27,978 bases of DNA, from positions 1-27,978 of the IMG/VR virus record IMGVR_UViG_3300010150_000112. One strand, 5' to 3'. This DNA is from a virus. The notes under the pieces were generated by a model. That model was given only the letters and a program-made list of their open reading frames with translations, ran no database searches and was not told where the DNA came from. Position 1 is the first letter of the stretch. Each line of letters starts with the position of its first letter. Positions 1 through 6,649 of the stretch are shown here, piece by piece. The position numbers were made by a program, and so were the translations under genes.

Positions 1-16
1 ATAAAAGGTAATATTA

Positions 17-1735
17 ATGGCACAAACAAAAGTTAGATTTGATAGAGCAGTAGAAGGAGCAACTAACATAGTTGACTCTGGTACTGAAGGTACTAAAGTA
101 GCTGCAGGTACTACAGCACAACGAGGGTCTACTACAGGTCAATTTAGATTTAATTCTACAACTGGATTAGCTGAATATTATACTGGTACACAATTCAAAG
201 TTATTGATGCACCACCAACTGTTGATAGTATTAATGTTACAGAAGTCGATAGTCAAGCAGGTGGAAACCAAACAATAGTTATTACTGGTTCTAGTTTTAA
301 TTCTGGTGCTACTGTAACTTTTATTGGAAATGCAGGAACAAATTTTAATGCCTCAACTACAACTTTAAATAGTGAAACACAAATTACAGCAGTTGCACCT
401 AAATCTAGTTTTTTAAATGCACAAGAACCTTATGATGTAAAAGTTGAAAATACTTCTGGTTTATCAGCAACACTTGCTAGTCAAATTAATGTAGACAGTT
501 CTCCAACTTTTACTGTTGCTAGTGGTACTCTTGACACTATATATGATTTTGACAGAGCAGGAAGTAATATAGCTACAATAGCAACAACAGATGCAGATGG
601 AGATACTATAACTATTTCTAAAATTTCTGGTACACTTCCAACTGGATTAACACTAAATTCAAATGGTACTTTTTCTGGCACAGCAGATGCAGAAACTTCT
701 GACACAACTTATAATTTTACAGTAAGAGCAACAGCAAATTCTAAAACAGCAGATAGAGCATACGCACTTATAGTTAAAGCACCACAAGTTGCTGGGTATC
801 AAAGTGTAGATACTTCTGTAAGTGGTTATGCTATTTATGCTTTCACTAATTCTGGTGGAAACATGAATGTAAATTTTTCAAATAATATTACTGCTGATGT
901 TTTAATGGTAGCAGGTGGTGGAGCAGGCGGTTATGCTTATGGAGATAATGATATGGGTAAAGGTGGCGGTGGAGCAGGTCAAGCTTTATATAAAACTAGT
1001 CATTCTATATCAGCAGGAAGCTACACTTTTTACATAGCTGATGGAGGTGCAGGTCGTTCAAATGGAAATAACTCAACTCCTCCACAAACTCCAGACGGAG
1101 AAAACACAACAGCATTTGGCTTAACAGCTATTGGTGGTGGTAATGGTGGAGCAGGAGATAACTTTTACTCTGCAGGTAGAGGTGGGTCAGCAGGTGGTTC
1201 TGGTGCTAGAGATAACAACTCAGCAACTTCATACACATCTAGTAAAACAACACCATCTGGTTGGAACTCTTATGGAAATAATGGTGGTACATCAATAAAT
1301 GGAAATTACTCTGGTGGTGGAGGAGGTGGTGCAGGTGCTAATGGTGGAAACCAATCTGGTGGACACAATGACATTAATTCACTTGGTGGAGCAGGTGGAG
1401 TAGGAATAGATTTATCATCAACATTTGGAACTAACTTTGGAGAAAGTGGTTGGTTCGCAGGTGGTGGTGGTGGCGGTACTTATAGAGGTGCAAGAAACTC
1501 AACAATCACTATGGCTAGAGCATCTGGTGGTCAAGGTGGTGGTGGAGATGGAGTTGCCTCAACTGACAGAAATAGTGGAAGTGTTTATCAATACTTATCA
1601 TCTAATCGAAATGGATTAGCCAACACAGGAGGTGGTGGAGGTGGTAGTGCAGAAGACCAACAAAATGTTTCTGGTCAAGGTTCATCTTCAGGTGCAGGTG
1701 GCTCTGGAGTTATATTAATTAGAGTTGCTGTCTAA
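17..1735 (+). CDS. Glycine-rich tail fibre / adhesin-like protein
   Basis: A 572-residue virion protein, probably part of the tail tip or fibre that touches the host. Residues 1-65 resemble a short phage structural module (GTTAQRGSTTGQFRFNSTTG). Residues about 66-160 look like an IPT/TIG Ig-like fold and 163-255 like a putative-Ig or cadherin-like repeat (DADGDTITI, GTLPTGLTL). From about residue 262 to the end the chain is dominated by GG and GGG runs, as in the glycine-rich adhesin tips of T-even gp38 proteins. The start has AAAAGG eight bases upstream. It lies where T7 carries its tail fibre and right-end genes, before the terminase. Its stop overlaps the next start (TAATG). The domain calls come from pattern and the adhesin role is inferred. 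Confidence 0.75.
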   Translation: MAQTKVRFDRAVEGATNIVDSGTEGTKVAAGTTAQRGSTTGQFRFNSTTGLAEYYTGTQFKVIDAPPTVDSINVTEVDSQAGGNQTIVITGSSFNSGATVTFIGNAGTNFNASTTTLNSETQITAVAPKSSFLNAQEPYDVKVENTSGLSATLASQINVDSSPTFTVASGTLDTIYDFDRAGSNIATIATTDADGDTITISKISGTLPTGLTLNSNGTFSGTADAETSDTTYNFTVRATANSKTADRAYALIVKAPQVAGYQSVDTSVSGYAIYAFTNSGGNMNVNFSNNITADVLMVAGGGAGGYAYGDNDMGKGGGGAGQALYKTSHSISAGSYTFYIADGGAGRSNGNNSTPPQTPDGENTTAFGLTAIGGGNGGAGDNFYSAGRGGSAGGSGARDNNSATSYTSSKTTPSGWNSYGNNGGTSINGNYSGGGGGGAGANGGNQSGGHNDINSLGGAGGVGIDLSSTFGTNFGESGWFAGGGGGGTYRGARNSTITMARASGGQGGGGDGVASTDRNSGSVYQYLSSNRNGLANTGGGGGGSAEDQQNVSGQGSSSGAGGSGVILIRVAV

Positions 1736-1974
1736 TGCCTAGAAAAAAGATAACACCAAAAGAGTTTAGCGAAGTCGCTACTGGTGTTAGACTTTCAAGC
1801 CATGAGAAACTTTGTGCTGAACGAATGAAACTTCTGCACGAAAGTATTACTGAATTAAAGAAGGAAGTTAAAAGTTTAAGAAATGACGTATCAACAGGTA
1901 AAGGTATGGTCAAAGTATTGGTATTTTTAGGTACAATTATTGCAACAATTATTGGTATATTCCAATTTAAGTAA
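1735..1974 (+). CDS. Small coiled-coil membrane protein, XhlA-like (possible holin)
   Basis: A 79-residue protein. Residues 22-50 are heptad-rich and charged (ERMKLLHESITELKKEVKSL), a likely coiled coil. Residues about 58-77 are a single hydrophobic segment (VKVLVFLGTIIATIIGIFQF) ending two residues before the stop. This N-terminal coiled coil with a C-terminal anchor is the layout of the XhlA hemolysin/holin-associated family. It starts within the stop of the adhesin gene (TAATG), so the two are probably translationally coupled. Its position among small membrane proteins just before the terminase matches T7, where the holin (17.5) sits between tail fibre and terminase. The lysis role is inferred. 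Confidence 0.65.
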   Translation: MPRKKITPKEFSEVATGVRLSSHEKLCAERMKLLHESITELKKEVKSLRNDVSTGKGMVKVLVFLGTIIATIIGIFQFK

Positions 1975-1975
1975 A

Positions 1976-2077
1976 ATGATTGATAGATTTCTTTATAGTT
2001 TTTTTGGCTTTCTTGATAAAATTATAGAAAATATTGAAAATTTAGTTATATCAAAAAAGAAAAAGAGGAAAAAGTAA
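1976..2077 (+). CDS. 33-residue basic-tailed peptide, unknown
   Basis: A short reading frame of 33 residues beginning MIDRFLYSFFGFLDKII and ending in a lysine/arginine tail (KKKKRKK). It starts two bases after the previous stop and its TAA overlaps the next ATG (TAATG), so it fills the gap between two genes exactly, which argues that it is translated. The N-terminal half is amphipathic with aromatic residues and the C-terminus is strongly basic, so it could bind membrane or nucleic acid. No function is recognised. Confidence 0.55.
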   Translation: MIDRFLYSFFGFLDKIIENIENLVISKKKKRKK

Positions 2078-2286
2078 TGTTTAAAATAACAGCAATACTA
2101 TGTGTATTAGCAGTGAATGGACAAAACTTATGTTTAGAAGGTGACTTACCTTTAACAAAACAATTAACAAGTGAAGAACAGTGTGTAAATACTGTGTCTT
2201 CTATTGGTATGTCAGTCCATGAAGAGTTTATGAAAAGACAAATAGTAATATCAATGAAATGTAAAAAAATAGGAGAATCAGTATGA
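2077..2286 (+). CDS. Small putative exported two-domain cysteine protein
   Basis: A 69-residue protein of unknown function. Residues 1-14 form a hydrophobic start (MFKITAILCVLAVNG) that could be a signal peptide or a membrane anchor, followed by a polar domain with cysteines at about 19, 36 and 62. Its organisation resembles the gene at 3350-3562: hydrophobic start, a VNG motif near residue 13, and spaced cysteines. It starts in the stop of the gene before and its TGA overlaps the next start. AAAGAGGAAAAAG just upstream can serve as ribosome binding site. Export is inferred only from the hydrophobic N-terminus. Confidence 0.6.
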   Translation: MFKITAILCVLAVNGQNLCLEGDLPLTKQLTSEEQCVNTVSSIGMSVHEEFMKRQIVISMKCKKIGESV

Positions 2287-2402
2287 TGATATATGGAGAA
2301 ACGCCTACACAATGGAAAAACCATGTTGTAACAAAAATTAAAGATAACAAAAAAGTATGTATAGCTTTTGCTATATGGTCAATAATATTGTGGTGGATAT
2401 AA
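2283..2402 (+). CDS. 39-residue single-span membrane peptide
   Basis: A 39-residue frame that overlaps the preceding stop (ATGA). Residues 1-24 are polar and basic. Residues about 25-39 are hydrophobic and very aromatic (VCIAFAIWSIILWWI), reaching the C-terminus. ATG codons at 2283 and 2286 are both possible starts. It ends four bases before the next gene, so it fits a tightly packed operon. It could be a pinholin-like or antiholin-like peptide, but nothing beyond topology and position supports that. Confidence 0.5.
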   Translation: MMIYGETPTQWKNHVVTKIKDNKKVCIAFAIWSIILWWI

Positions 2403-2405
2403 GAT

Positions 2406-2837
2406 ATGCCATTTGAAATGATAACAATGTTGGGCTCTACCGTTCTTGGTGGAGTTATGAGCATTTGGTCACAAAGTATTAAAGCAAAACAAGCAGAACA
2501 AAAAATGCTTATACAAAGAGCAGAAGTACAACAACAAGGTTTTAAAGAAGCTAGAGAATATGACAACAAAGGTTTTCAGTGGACTAGAAGAATTATAGCT
2601 TTAACTGCTGTCTTTGCTATTGTATTATTACCAAAATTAATGCCTGTATTCTCACCAGACACAAGTGTAATTGTAGGTTATTTAGAATTTAAACCATCAT
2701 TTTTCTTTATACCTGAAAAAGAAATAATGAAATGGGTAACACTATCTTCCAATAGTTTAGTTATTACACCTTTAGATACTAACCTAGTATCAGCTATCAT
2801 AGGTTTATACTTTGGTGGCTCATTAGTTAAGAAGTAA
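2406..2837 (+). CDS. Two-span membrane protein, holin candidate
   Basis: A 143-residue protein of unknown function. The N-terminus (MPFEMITMLGSTVLGGVMSIW) is hydrophobic and glycine-bearing. It is followed by a polar, glutamine-rich helix (about 25-58) and a clear transmembrane segment at about 62-82 (RRIIALTAVFAIVLLPKLMPVF). The C-terminus has another hydrophobic stretch (VSAIIGLYFGGSLV, about 127-140) before KK. I associate this sequence type with marine phage genomes, where it is usually left unnamed or called a holin. The gene stands in a run of small membrane genes before the terminase, which suggests a lysis role. That role is inferred. Confidence 0.65.
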   Translation: MPFEMITMLGSTVLGGVMSIWSQSIKAKQAEQKMLIQRAEVQQQGFKEAREYDNKGFQWTRRIIALTAVFAIVLLPKLMPVFSPDTSVIVGYLEFKPSFFFIPEKEIMKWVTLSSNSLVITPLDTNLVSAIIGLYFGGSLVKK

Positions 2838-2842
2838 TTAAT

Positions 2843-3205
2843 ATGAAAATCTCACAAGACACAGCAGTAAGTATGCCTATTAAAAATATGATAGGTATTA
2901 TAGCAGGTGTTGTTATGGGAGTGTTTGCATATACAGAAGTTACTGCAAGATTAACAAGTTTAGAAACGTCAAGAGAGTTAATGAACTCTGATTTACTTAA
3001 AAAGAGTGAACAAACTACTACTGATTCTGAACAATTCATGCTTTTAGAAGAGCTATATAAAACTGTAGAAAAACTACAGAACACACAAGAACAAAATATG
3101 ACTAATAAAGTTAATATTGAGTTTACACAAAAACAATTAGAAAAAGCTCTTGATGATATTGAAGAATTAAAGGATAAGGTAAGAGCAAATGGGAAGAGTT
3201 ACTAA
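2843..3205 (+). CDS. i-spanin-like protein (N-terminal anchor plus coiled coil)
   Basis: A 120-residue protein. Residues 14-31 are hydrophobic (KNMIGIIAGVVMGVFAYTEV). From about 34 to 115 the chain is highly charged and heptad-like, with two long helical stretches (SEQFMLLEELYKTVEKLQ and EFTQKQLEKALDDIEELKDK). An N-in inner-membrane anchor followed by a periplasmic coiled coil is the plan of Rz-type inner-membrane spanins, and T7 places Rz (18.5) in this part of its genome. No lipoprotein partner (Rz1) is visible inside or just after the gene: the overlapping frame at 3189-3353 has no lipobox. It may therefore be a tail-associated or other coiled-coil protein instead. Confidence 0.6.
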   Translation: MKISQDTAVSMPIKNMIGIIAGVVMGVFAYTEVTARLTSLETSRELMNSDLLKKSEQTTTDSEQFMLLEELYKTVEKLQNTQEQNMTNKVNIEFTQKQLEKALDDIEELKDKVRANGKSY

Positions 3206-3353
3206 AAAAATTGTTCAATATATCAATGATATGCGTAAAAAAACAAAGCAAATGGGTTTTGTTAAAGACTTAAAAAAAGAAGTAGAGATAGGTGCTAACG
3301 GCACACAAAAATATATAATTAAAAAAGGTATTAACAAAGGTAAGATAATATGA
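3189..3353 (+). CDS. 54-residue basic protein, unknown
   Basis: A lysine-rich 54-residue frame (MGRVTKKIVQYINDMRKK...) that begins 17 bases inside the end of the spanin-like gene and ends by overlapping the next ATG (ATGA). GGGAAGAG lies at the start itself, so no clear ribosome binding site is visible and translation probably relies on coupling. There is no hydrophobic segment. The middle reads FVKDLKKEVEIGANGTQKY, which suggests a small folded domain rather than random sequence. No function is recognised. Confidence 0.5.
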   Translation: MGRVTKKIVQYINDMRKKTKQMGFVKDLKKEVEIGANGTQKYIIKKGINKGKII

Positions 3354-3562
3354 TTGAAACAGTTATTGCTTTACTTATGATTGTTAATGGTGAAATTTTA
3401 GAACACAGAATACAAGATAGTATGTCAAAATGTTTAAAAGGTAAAAGAATTGCTATGCGTTCAAATACTGGTAACAATGTAGAATATCAATGTATTAAAT
3501 CTAAAGCAGAAACAGAAATATACATGGGTCAAAAAAGTATTAAAACATTAATATTAAAATAA
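3350..3562 (+). CDS. Small putative exported protein with a cysteine pair
   Basis: A 70-residue protein with a hydrophobic N-terminus (MIETVIALLMIVNGEIL), two cysteines (C28 in SKCLKGKR and C48 in YQCIKS) and a basic C-terminal half. Layout and the VNG motif near residue 13 match the gene at 2077-2286, so the two could be diverged paralogues. It starts in the stop of the preceding gene. The single N-terminal hydrophobic stretch may be a signal peptide with a periplasmic disulphide domain, or a membrane anchor. The function is unknown. Confidence 0.6.
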   Translation: MIETVIALLMIVNGEILEHRIQDSMSKCLKGKRIAMRSNTGNNVEYQCIKSKAETEIYMGQKSIKTLILK

Positions 3563-3574
3563 CTTAGGAGCTCT

Positions 3575-3733
3575 ATGGATAAAAGTCTTACAGACTTAAT
3601 ACAACCAAGCAAAGACGACATTATAGAAAACCAAAAAAAAGAAATAAACGAATTAAAAAAAGACAAAGAAAAACTACAACGAGAAGTTCAAAATGAACAA
3701 CAATCTCGTCTAATGGAATATCACACACCTTAA
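3575..3733 (+). CDS. 52-residue coiled-coil protein
   Basis: A small charged protein preceded by a good Shine-Dalgarno sequence (TTAGGAGCTCT, AGGAG six bases before ATG). Residues 14-44 are almost entirely E, K, Q, D, I and L (KDDIIENQKKEINELKKDKE), a strong coiled-coil pattern, with a short tail EYHTP. It sits two bases ahead of the next small gene and just upstream of the terminase, so it may be an accessory packaging or structural protein. That is only positional inference. Confidence 0.6.
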   Translation: MDKSLTDLIQPSKDDIIENQKKEINELKKDKEKLQREVQNEQQSRLMEYHTP

Positions 3734-3735
3734 TT

Positions 3736-3858
3736 ATGGCTAGAATAAATTTTAATCTTGTAGAATTACGAGAGAAACCTAAGAAGAGAAAAGGAAGACA
3801 TGCAAAAAGACCAAACAAAAGAAGCACCTTCAAAAAATACAACGGACAAGGTCGTTAG
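3736..3858 (+). CDS. 40-residue very basic protein overlapping terS
   Basis: A 40-residue frame (MARINFNLVELREKPKKRKG...) whose second half is dominated by K and R and ends KKYNGQGR. The RPN/K-rich stretch with a terminal GQGR resembles small basic proteins I associate with marine phages, so I think it is real although it overlaps the terminase small subunit gene by 59 bases in another frame. The overlap includes the terS ribosome binding site (AAAAGGAAGAC) and start. It is a likely nucleic-acid-binding micro-protein of unknown role. Confidence 0.5.
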   Translation: MARINFNLVELREKPKKRKGRHAKRPNKRSTFKKYNGQGR

Positions 3859-4051
3859 TATAGATGATATTGTCAAAGAATTACCAGAGTTATTAGTTAA
3901 ACACGCATATACAAAATTAAAATCAGGAGAAGAGCTAACCGCTTCAGAAATGAAGGTATGTTTAGAAGTCTGTAAAACTTATAGTACAGATAATCTTAAT
4001 AAAAAAACTGACAACATTTTAGATGACGTACCGTTTGATACAAATGGATAA
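3800..4051 (+). CDS. terS: Terminase small subunit
   Basis: An 83-residue protein immediately before the large terminase, where T7 has gp18 (89 residues). Such proteins recognise phage concatemers and regulate the packaging motor. The chain is acidic, with an N-terminal polar stretch and helices at about 21-70 (SIDDIVKELPELLVKHAYTK, LTASEMKVCLEVCKTY). The ATG at 3800 has AAAAGGAAGAC directly upstream. It overlaps the basic 40-residue gene at its start and the large subunit gene at its end (ATGGATAA). The call rests mainly on size, helical character and position. Confidence 0.8.
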   Translation: MQKDQTKEAPSKNTTDKVVSIDDIVKELPELLVKHAYTKLKSGEELTASEMKVCLEVCKTYSTDNLNKKTDNILDDVPFDTNG

Positions 4052-5684
4052 ACGAATTAAGAACTTTAAAAATTTTTTGTATTTATGTTGGAAACACTTA
4101 AATCTACCAGAACCAACACCTATACAATACGATATAGCAGACTATCTTCAGTCATCTGACAAGAGATTAGTTATAGAAGCCTTTAGAGGTGTAGGCAAAT
4201 CATGGATTACTTCAGCATTTGTCTGTCATCAATTACTTCTAAACCCACAACGTAACATATTAGTTGTATCTGCTTCTAAGAGTAGGGCTGATGATTTCAG
4301 TACATTTACACAAAGGTTAATAGGTGAGATGCCTTTATTGTCTCATTTAATACCTAGAGATAACCAAAGACATTCAAAAATTAGTTTTGATGTAGCACCT
4401 GCGTTAGCATCACATGCACCAAGTGTTAAGTCTATGGGTATCACAGGACAACTTACAGGTTCACGTGCAGATTTAATTATTGCTGATGACGTAGAGTCTG
4501 CTAATAACTCACAAACGCAACTTATGCGTGATAGACTTGGTGAGACAGTAAAAGAATTTGATGCAATCATAAAACCAGAAGTAGGACGTATTATATTTCT
4601 AGGTACACCACAAACAGAAATGTCATTATACAATGACCTAGAAGAAAGAGGTTTTAAAACTAGAATATGGACAGCACTATATCCTGATAAAAAACAAAGA
4701 ATTGGTTATGGTCATAAACTGGCTGAAATGATTGTAGACACAAAAGAATTAGAAGGTAAACCTACAGACCCTAAAAGGTTTGATGAGGTAGACCTTATGG
4801 AAAGACTTTCAAGTTACGGTAAAAGTGGATTCAACTTACAGTTTATGTTAGACACTACTATGTCTGACGCTAACAGATACCCTCTTAAATTAAATGATTT
4901 AATTGTAGCATCTGGTTGTTCTACATGGAAGGAAGCTCCTGCTAAAATACAGTGGGCTAGTTCTCCTGAACAAATAAAAGCTATAGACCCTGAGTTACCT
5001 AATGTGGGACTCAAAGGTGACTATTACGTAGCACCTATGAATATGTCTAAAGAATTTACACCATTTGAGGGCACTATCATGTCTATTGACCCTAGTGGTC
5101 GTGGAGAGGACAAAACAGCGTATGCGGTGCTTAAAATGCTTCATGGAGTGCTATATTTGACCTCTGTAGGTGCATTAGATGGTGGCTATGATGAAGATAC
5201 TCTGTATAGATTGTCTAATATAGCTAAGAAAAATGATGTAAACTATGTAGTTATTGAGAGTAACTTTGGTGACGGTATGGCAACACAGTTGTTAAAACCT
5301 ATAATGGCTAAAGTACACCCATGCGAAATAGAAGAAGTAAGACATAATATACAAAAAGAGAAGCGTATTATAGATACCTTAGAGCCAATTATGAATAGTC
5401 ATAGGCTTGTGGTAGATGATTTACTTATTAAAGAAGACTTTAAATTAGAACCTAACCATCAGTTGTTTAGACAGATGACTAGGTTGACTAGAGACAAGGG
5501 AGCTTTGAGACATGATGACCAAATTGATGCTGTGGCTATTGCCGCTAATGCTTGGGTTGAGCGTATGGACAGAGACCAAGTCTTATCATACAACCAACAT
5601 AAAGAAGAACTACTGGACAGAGACTTGGAGAAATTCATGGAAAACGCCATTGGAAGAGAACAACATAAGGATAGATTTATATAA
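4044..5684 (+). CDS. terL: Terminase large subunit (packaging ATPase/nuclease)
   Basis: The DNA-packaging motor, similar in size to T7 gp19. Numbered from the ATG at 4044 (546 residues), the ATPase has Walker A RGVGKS at 48-53 and Walker B LIIADD at 144-149. The RNase H-like nuclease domain begins at MSIDPSGRGEDKT (catalytic Asp about 349), with a second acidic site at VVIESNFGDG (Glu about 405) and a third at RHDDQIDAV (about 491-495). A further in-frame ATG at 4023 would add seven residues and a longer overlap with terS. I prefer 4044, which makes a short stop/start overlap and begins at the conserved-looking MDKRIKNF. The gene is intact. Confidence 0.95.
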   Translation: MDKRIKNFKNFLYLCWKHLNLPEPTPIQYDIADYLQSSDKRLVIEAFRGVGKSWITSAFVCHQLLLNPQRNILVVSASKSRADDFSTFTQRLIGEMPLLSHLIPRDNQRHSKISFDVAPALASHAPSVKSMGITGQLTGSRADLIIADDVESANNSQTQLMRDRLGETVKEFDAIIKPEVGRIIFLGTPQTEMSLYNDLEERGFKTRIWTALYPDKKQRIGYGHKLAEMIVDTKELEGKPTDPKRFDEVDLMERLSSYGKSGFNLQFMLDTTMSDANRYPLKLNDLIVASGCSTWKEAPAKIQWASSPEQIKAIDPELPNVGLKGDYYVAPMNMSKEFTPFEGTIMSIDPSGRGEDKTAYAVLKMLHGVLYLTSVGALDGGYDEDTLYRLSNIAKKNDVNYVVIESNFGDGMATQLLKPIMAKVHPCEIEEVRHNIQKEKRIIDTLEPIMNSHRLVVDDLLIKEDFKLEPNHQLFRQMTRLTRDKGALRHDDQIDAVAIAANAWVERMDRDQVLSYNQHKEELLDRDLEKFMENAIGREQHKDRFI

Positions 5685-5685
5685 C

Positions 5686-6129
5686 ATGGAAATTAAAGAC
5701 AACACACACATGATAGCTGTAGCAAAACGTATTAAGAAACACGAGGGTTTTAGAGTAAATGTTTATGATGACCATTTAGGAAATAAAACAGGTGGATATG
5801 GACATTTAATGTTACAAGGTGAAACTGAACCTGAAGGTGGATATACTAAGCAATATTGGGAAGGTGTGTTTGATAAAGATTTTAACACTGCTATAAATGG
5901 TGCTATAAGTCTTGTAGGTAAAGATGTACCACCTGAAGTAATGGGTGTAATGACAGAGATGGTGTTTCAATTAGGAACTACAGGTGTATCTAAGTTTTCA
6001 AAAACATTAGAACACATTAAAAACAAAGATTATCACAAAGCTAGTAAAGAAATGTTAGATAGTAAATGGGCAACTCAAACTAAAGAACGTGCTGTCTTTT
6101 TATCTAATATAATGTCAAATATTGAATAA
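5686..6129 (+). CDS. Endolysin, GH24 (T4-lysozyme-type) muramidase
   Basis: A 147-residue lysozyme that would cleave the glycan strands of peptidoglycan at lysis. The family's catalytic triad is present with T4 spacing: Glu20 in KKHEGFR, Asp29 in VYDDHLG and Thr35 in NKTGGYGH (T4: E11, D20, T26). There is no signal peptide, so it would need a holin. The ATG at 5686 lies one base after the terL stop. The reading frame extends upstream within terL, but that part is the terL sequence in another frame. It is the last gene before the genome-end region. A second lysozyme-family gene occurs at 13413-13838 but looks inactive, so this is probably the working lytic enzyme. Confidence 0.93.
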   Translation: MEIKDNTHMIAVAKRIKKHEGFRVNVYDDHLGNKTGGYGHLMLQGETEPEGGYTKQYWEGVFDKDFNTAINGAISLVGKDVPPEVMGVMTEMVFQLGTTGVSKFSKTLEHIKNKDYHKASKEMLDSKWATQTKERAVFLSNIMSNIE

Positions 6130-6436
6130 AAAAATTTGAATGGGTATATCGTATATGACTGGTGGGTGTTTCCCCATAGCCTACGCCAAAAACTGACTAA
6201 AAAAGACTTAAAAAGCGTGGATATATGCGGTTTTTTTCTGTATATAACGGATATATTGTCCGTTGCGGTGGGCTCGTGGTTTTCTTTTTGTATGTGTTAG
6301 AGCTTGTCTGTTTTTTTGGTTTGGTGGTTCAGTTAGTAAAGTTCCCATATAAGATAAGATAAGAGGTCAACAGTATATATACAGGTTACCTACTCACTAC
6401 ATACACCAACACACTAACAAGATAAGAAGACAAGAC
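6130..6436 (+). other. Gene-free region, probable genome end
   Basis: No convincing gene is seen in these 307 bases. The region follows the packaging genes and endolysin and precedes the early genes, which is where T7-like genomes are cut and carry their direct terminal repeat, so the physical ends probably lie here or in the next gap. Contents: weak hairpins (TGGG/CCCA around 6158-6173 and GCGT/ATGC before the T-run at 6231-6237), which may act as a terminator; an imperfect dyad AACGGA/TCCGTT around 6246-6264; and a putative phage promoter at 6338. The ends cannot be set from a single copy of the sequence. Confidence 0.45.
6338..6357 (+). promoter_or_regulatory. Putative phage RNA polymerase promoter P1
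   Basis: AAAGTTCCCATATAAGATAA is one of five copies of a motif, roughly AAAGTWCCC-N-TANTAGAYA, that occurs only at gene-block boundaries in this window. This copy is followed by repeated AAGATAAG and lies in the probable genome-end region, where T7 has its end promoters phiOL and phiOR used as replication origins. It has one mismatch to the consensus. The orientation is inferred from the other copies. Confidence 0.5.
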
Positions 6437-6523
6437 ATGAATAAGTTTAAGATGTTTACTATAGCCGCTTTGGTTGGCTACTGGTTAACTCTAATAGGTT
6501 GCACCGCAATTAAATATTTATAA
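6437..6523 (+). CDS. 28-residue putative lipoprotein
   Basis: A tiny frame with the full architecture of a bacterial lipoprotein precursor: a positive N-terminus (MNKFKMF), a hydrophobic core (TIAALVGYWLT) and a lipobox LIGC with Cys22, leaving a mature lipopeptide of only seven residues (CTAIKYL). Thr at +2 predicts an outer-membrane location by the usual rule. It stands alone between the probable genome end and the early genes, about 80 bases after promoter P1. The Shine-Dalgarno sequence is poor (AGAAGAC). It is smaller than entericidin or colicin-lysis lipoproteins but of the same kind. A role in superinfection exclusion or lysis is speculative, and chance translation cannot be excluded. 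Confidence 0.45.
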   Translation: MNKFKMFTIAALVGYWLTLIGCTAIKYL

Positions 6524-6617
6524 TTAAATTTATAATATTAAGTAAGTATAACAATTCTAATTAAGGCAATTCTGCCATAATCTCAATAACTCACAATCTA
6601 CAATTTACACACTATAA

Positions 6618-6649
6618 GTTATGCAATTCACGCATAGCTGTTATGCAAT
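6618..6649 (+). repeat. Tandem direct repeat GTTATGCAAT
   Basis: Two perfect copies of the 10-mer GTTATGCAAT start at 6618 and 6640, 22 bases apart, or two helical turns, so a protein would meet both on the same DNA face. The first copy is also part of a short inverted element (ATGC...GCAT). Such spacing fits a repressor operator or integrase arm sites. The function is inferred only from the pattern. Confidence 0.45.

Noticed and set aside
900-1710. Glycine-codon repeats as a nucleotide repeat element
   Set aside because: The GGTGGT/GGAGGT runs follow the reading frame and vary in codon choice, so they reflect a glycine-rich protein and are not a DNA repeat.
5512-5685. N-terminal extension of the endolysin inside terL
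   Set aside because: The extra residues are an out-of-frame copy of the terL end. The lysozyme fold starts after the ATG at 5686, which directly follows the terL stop.
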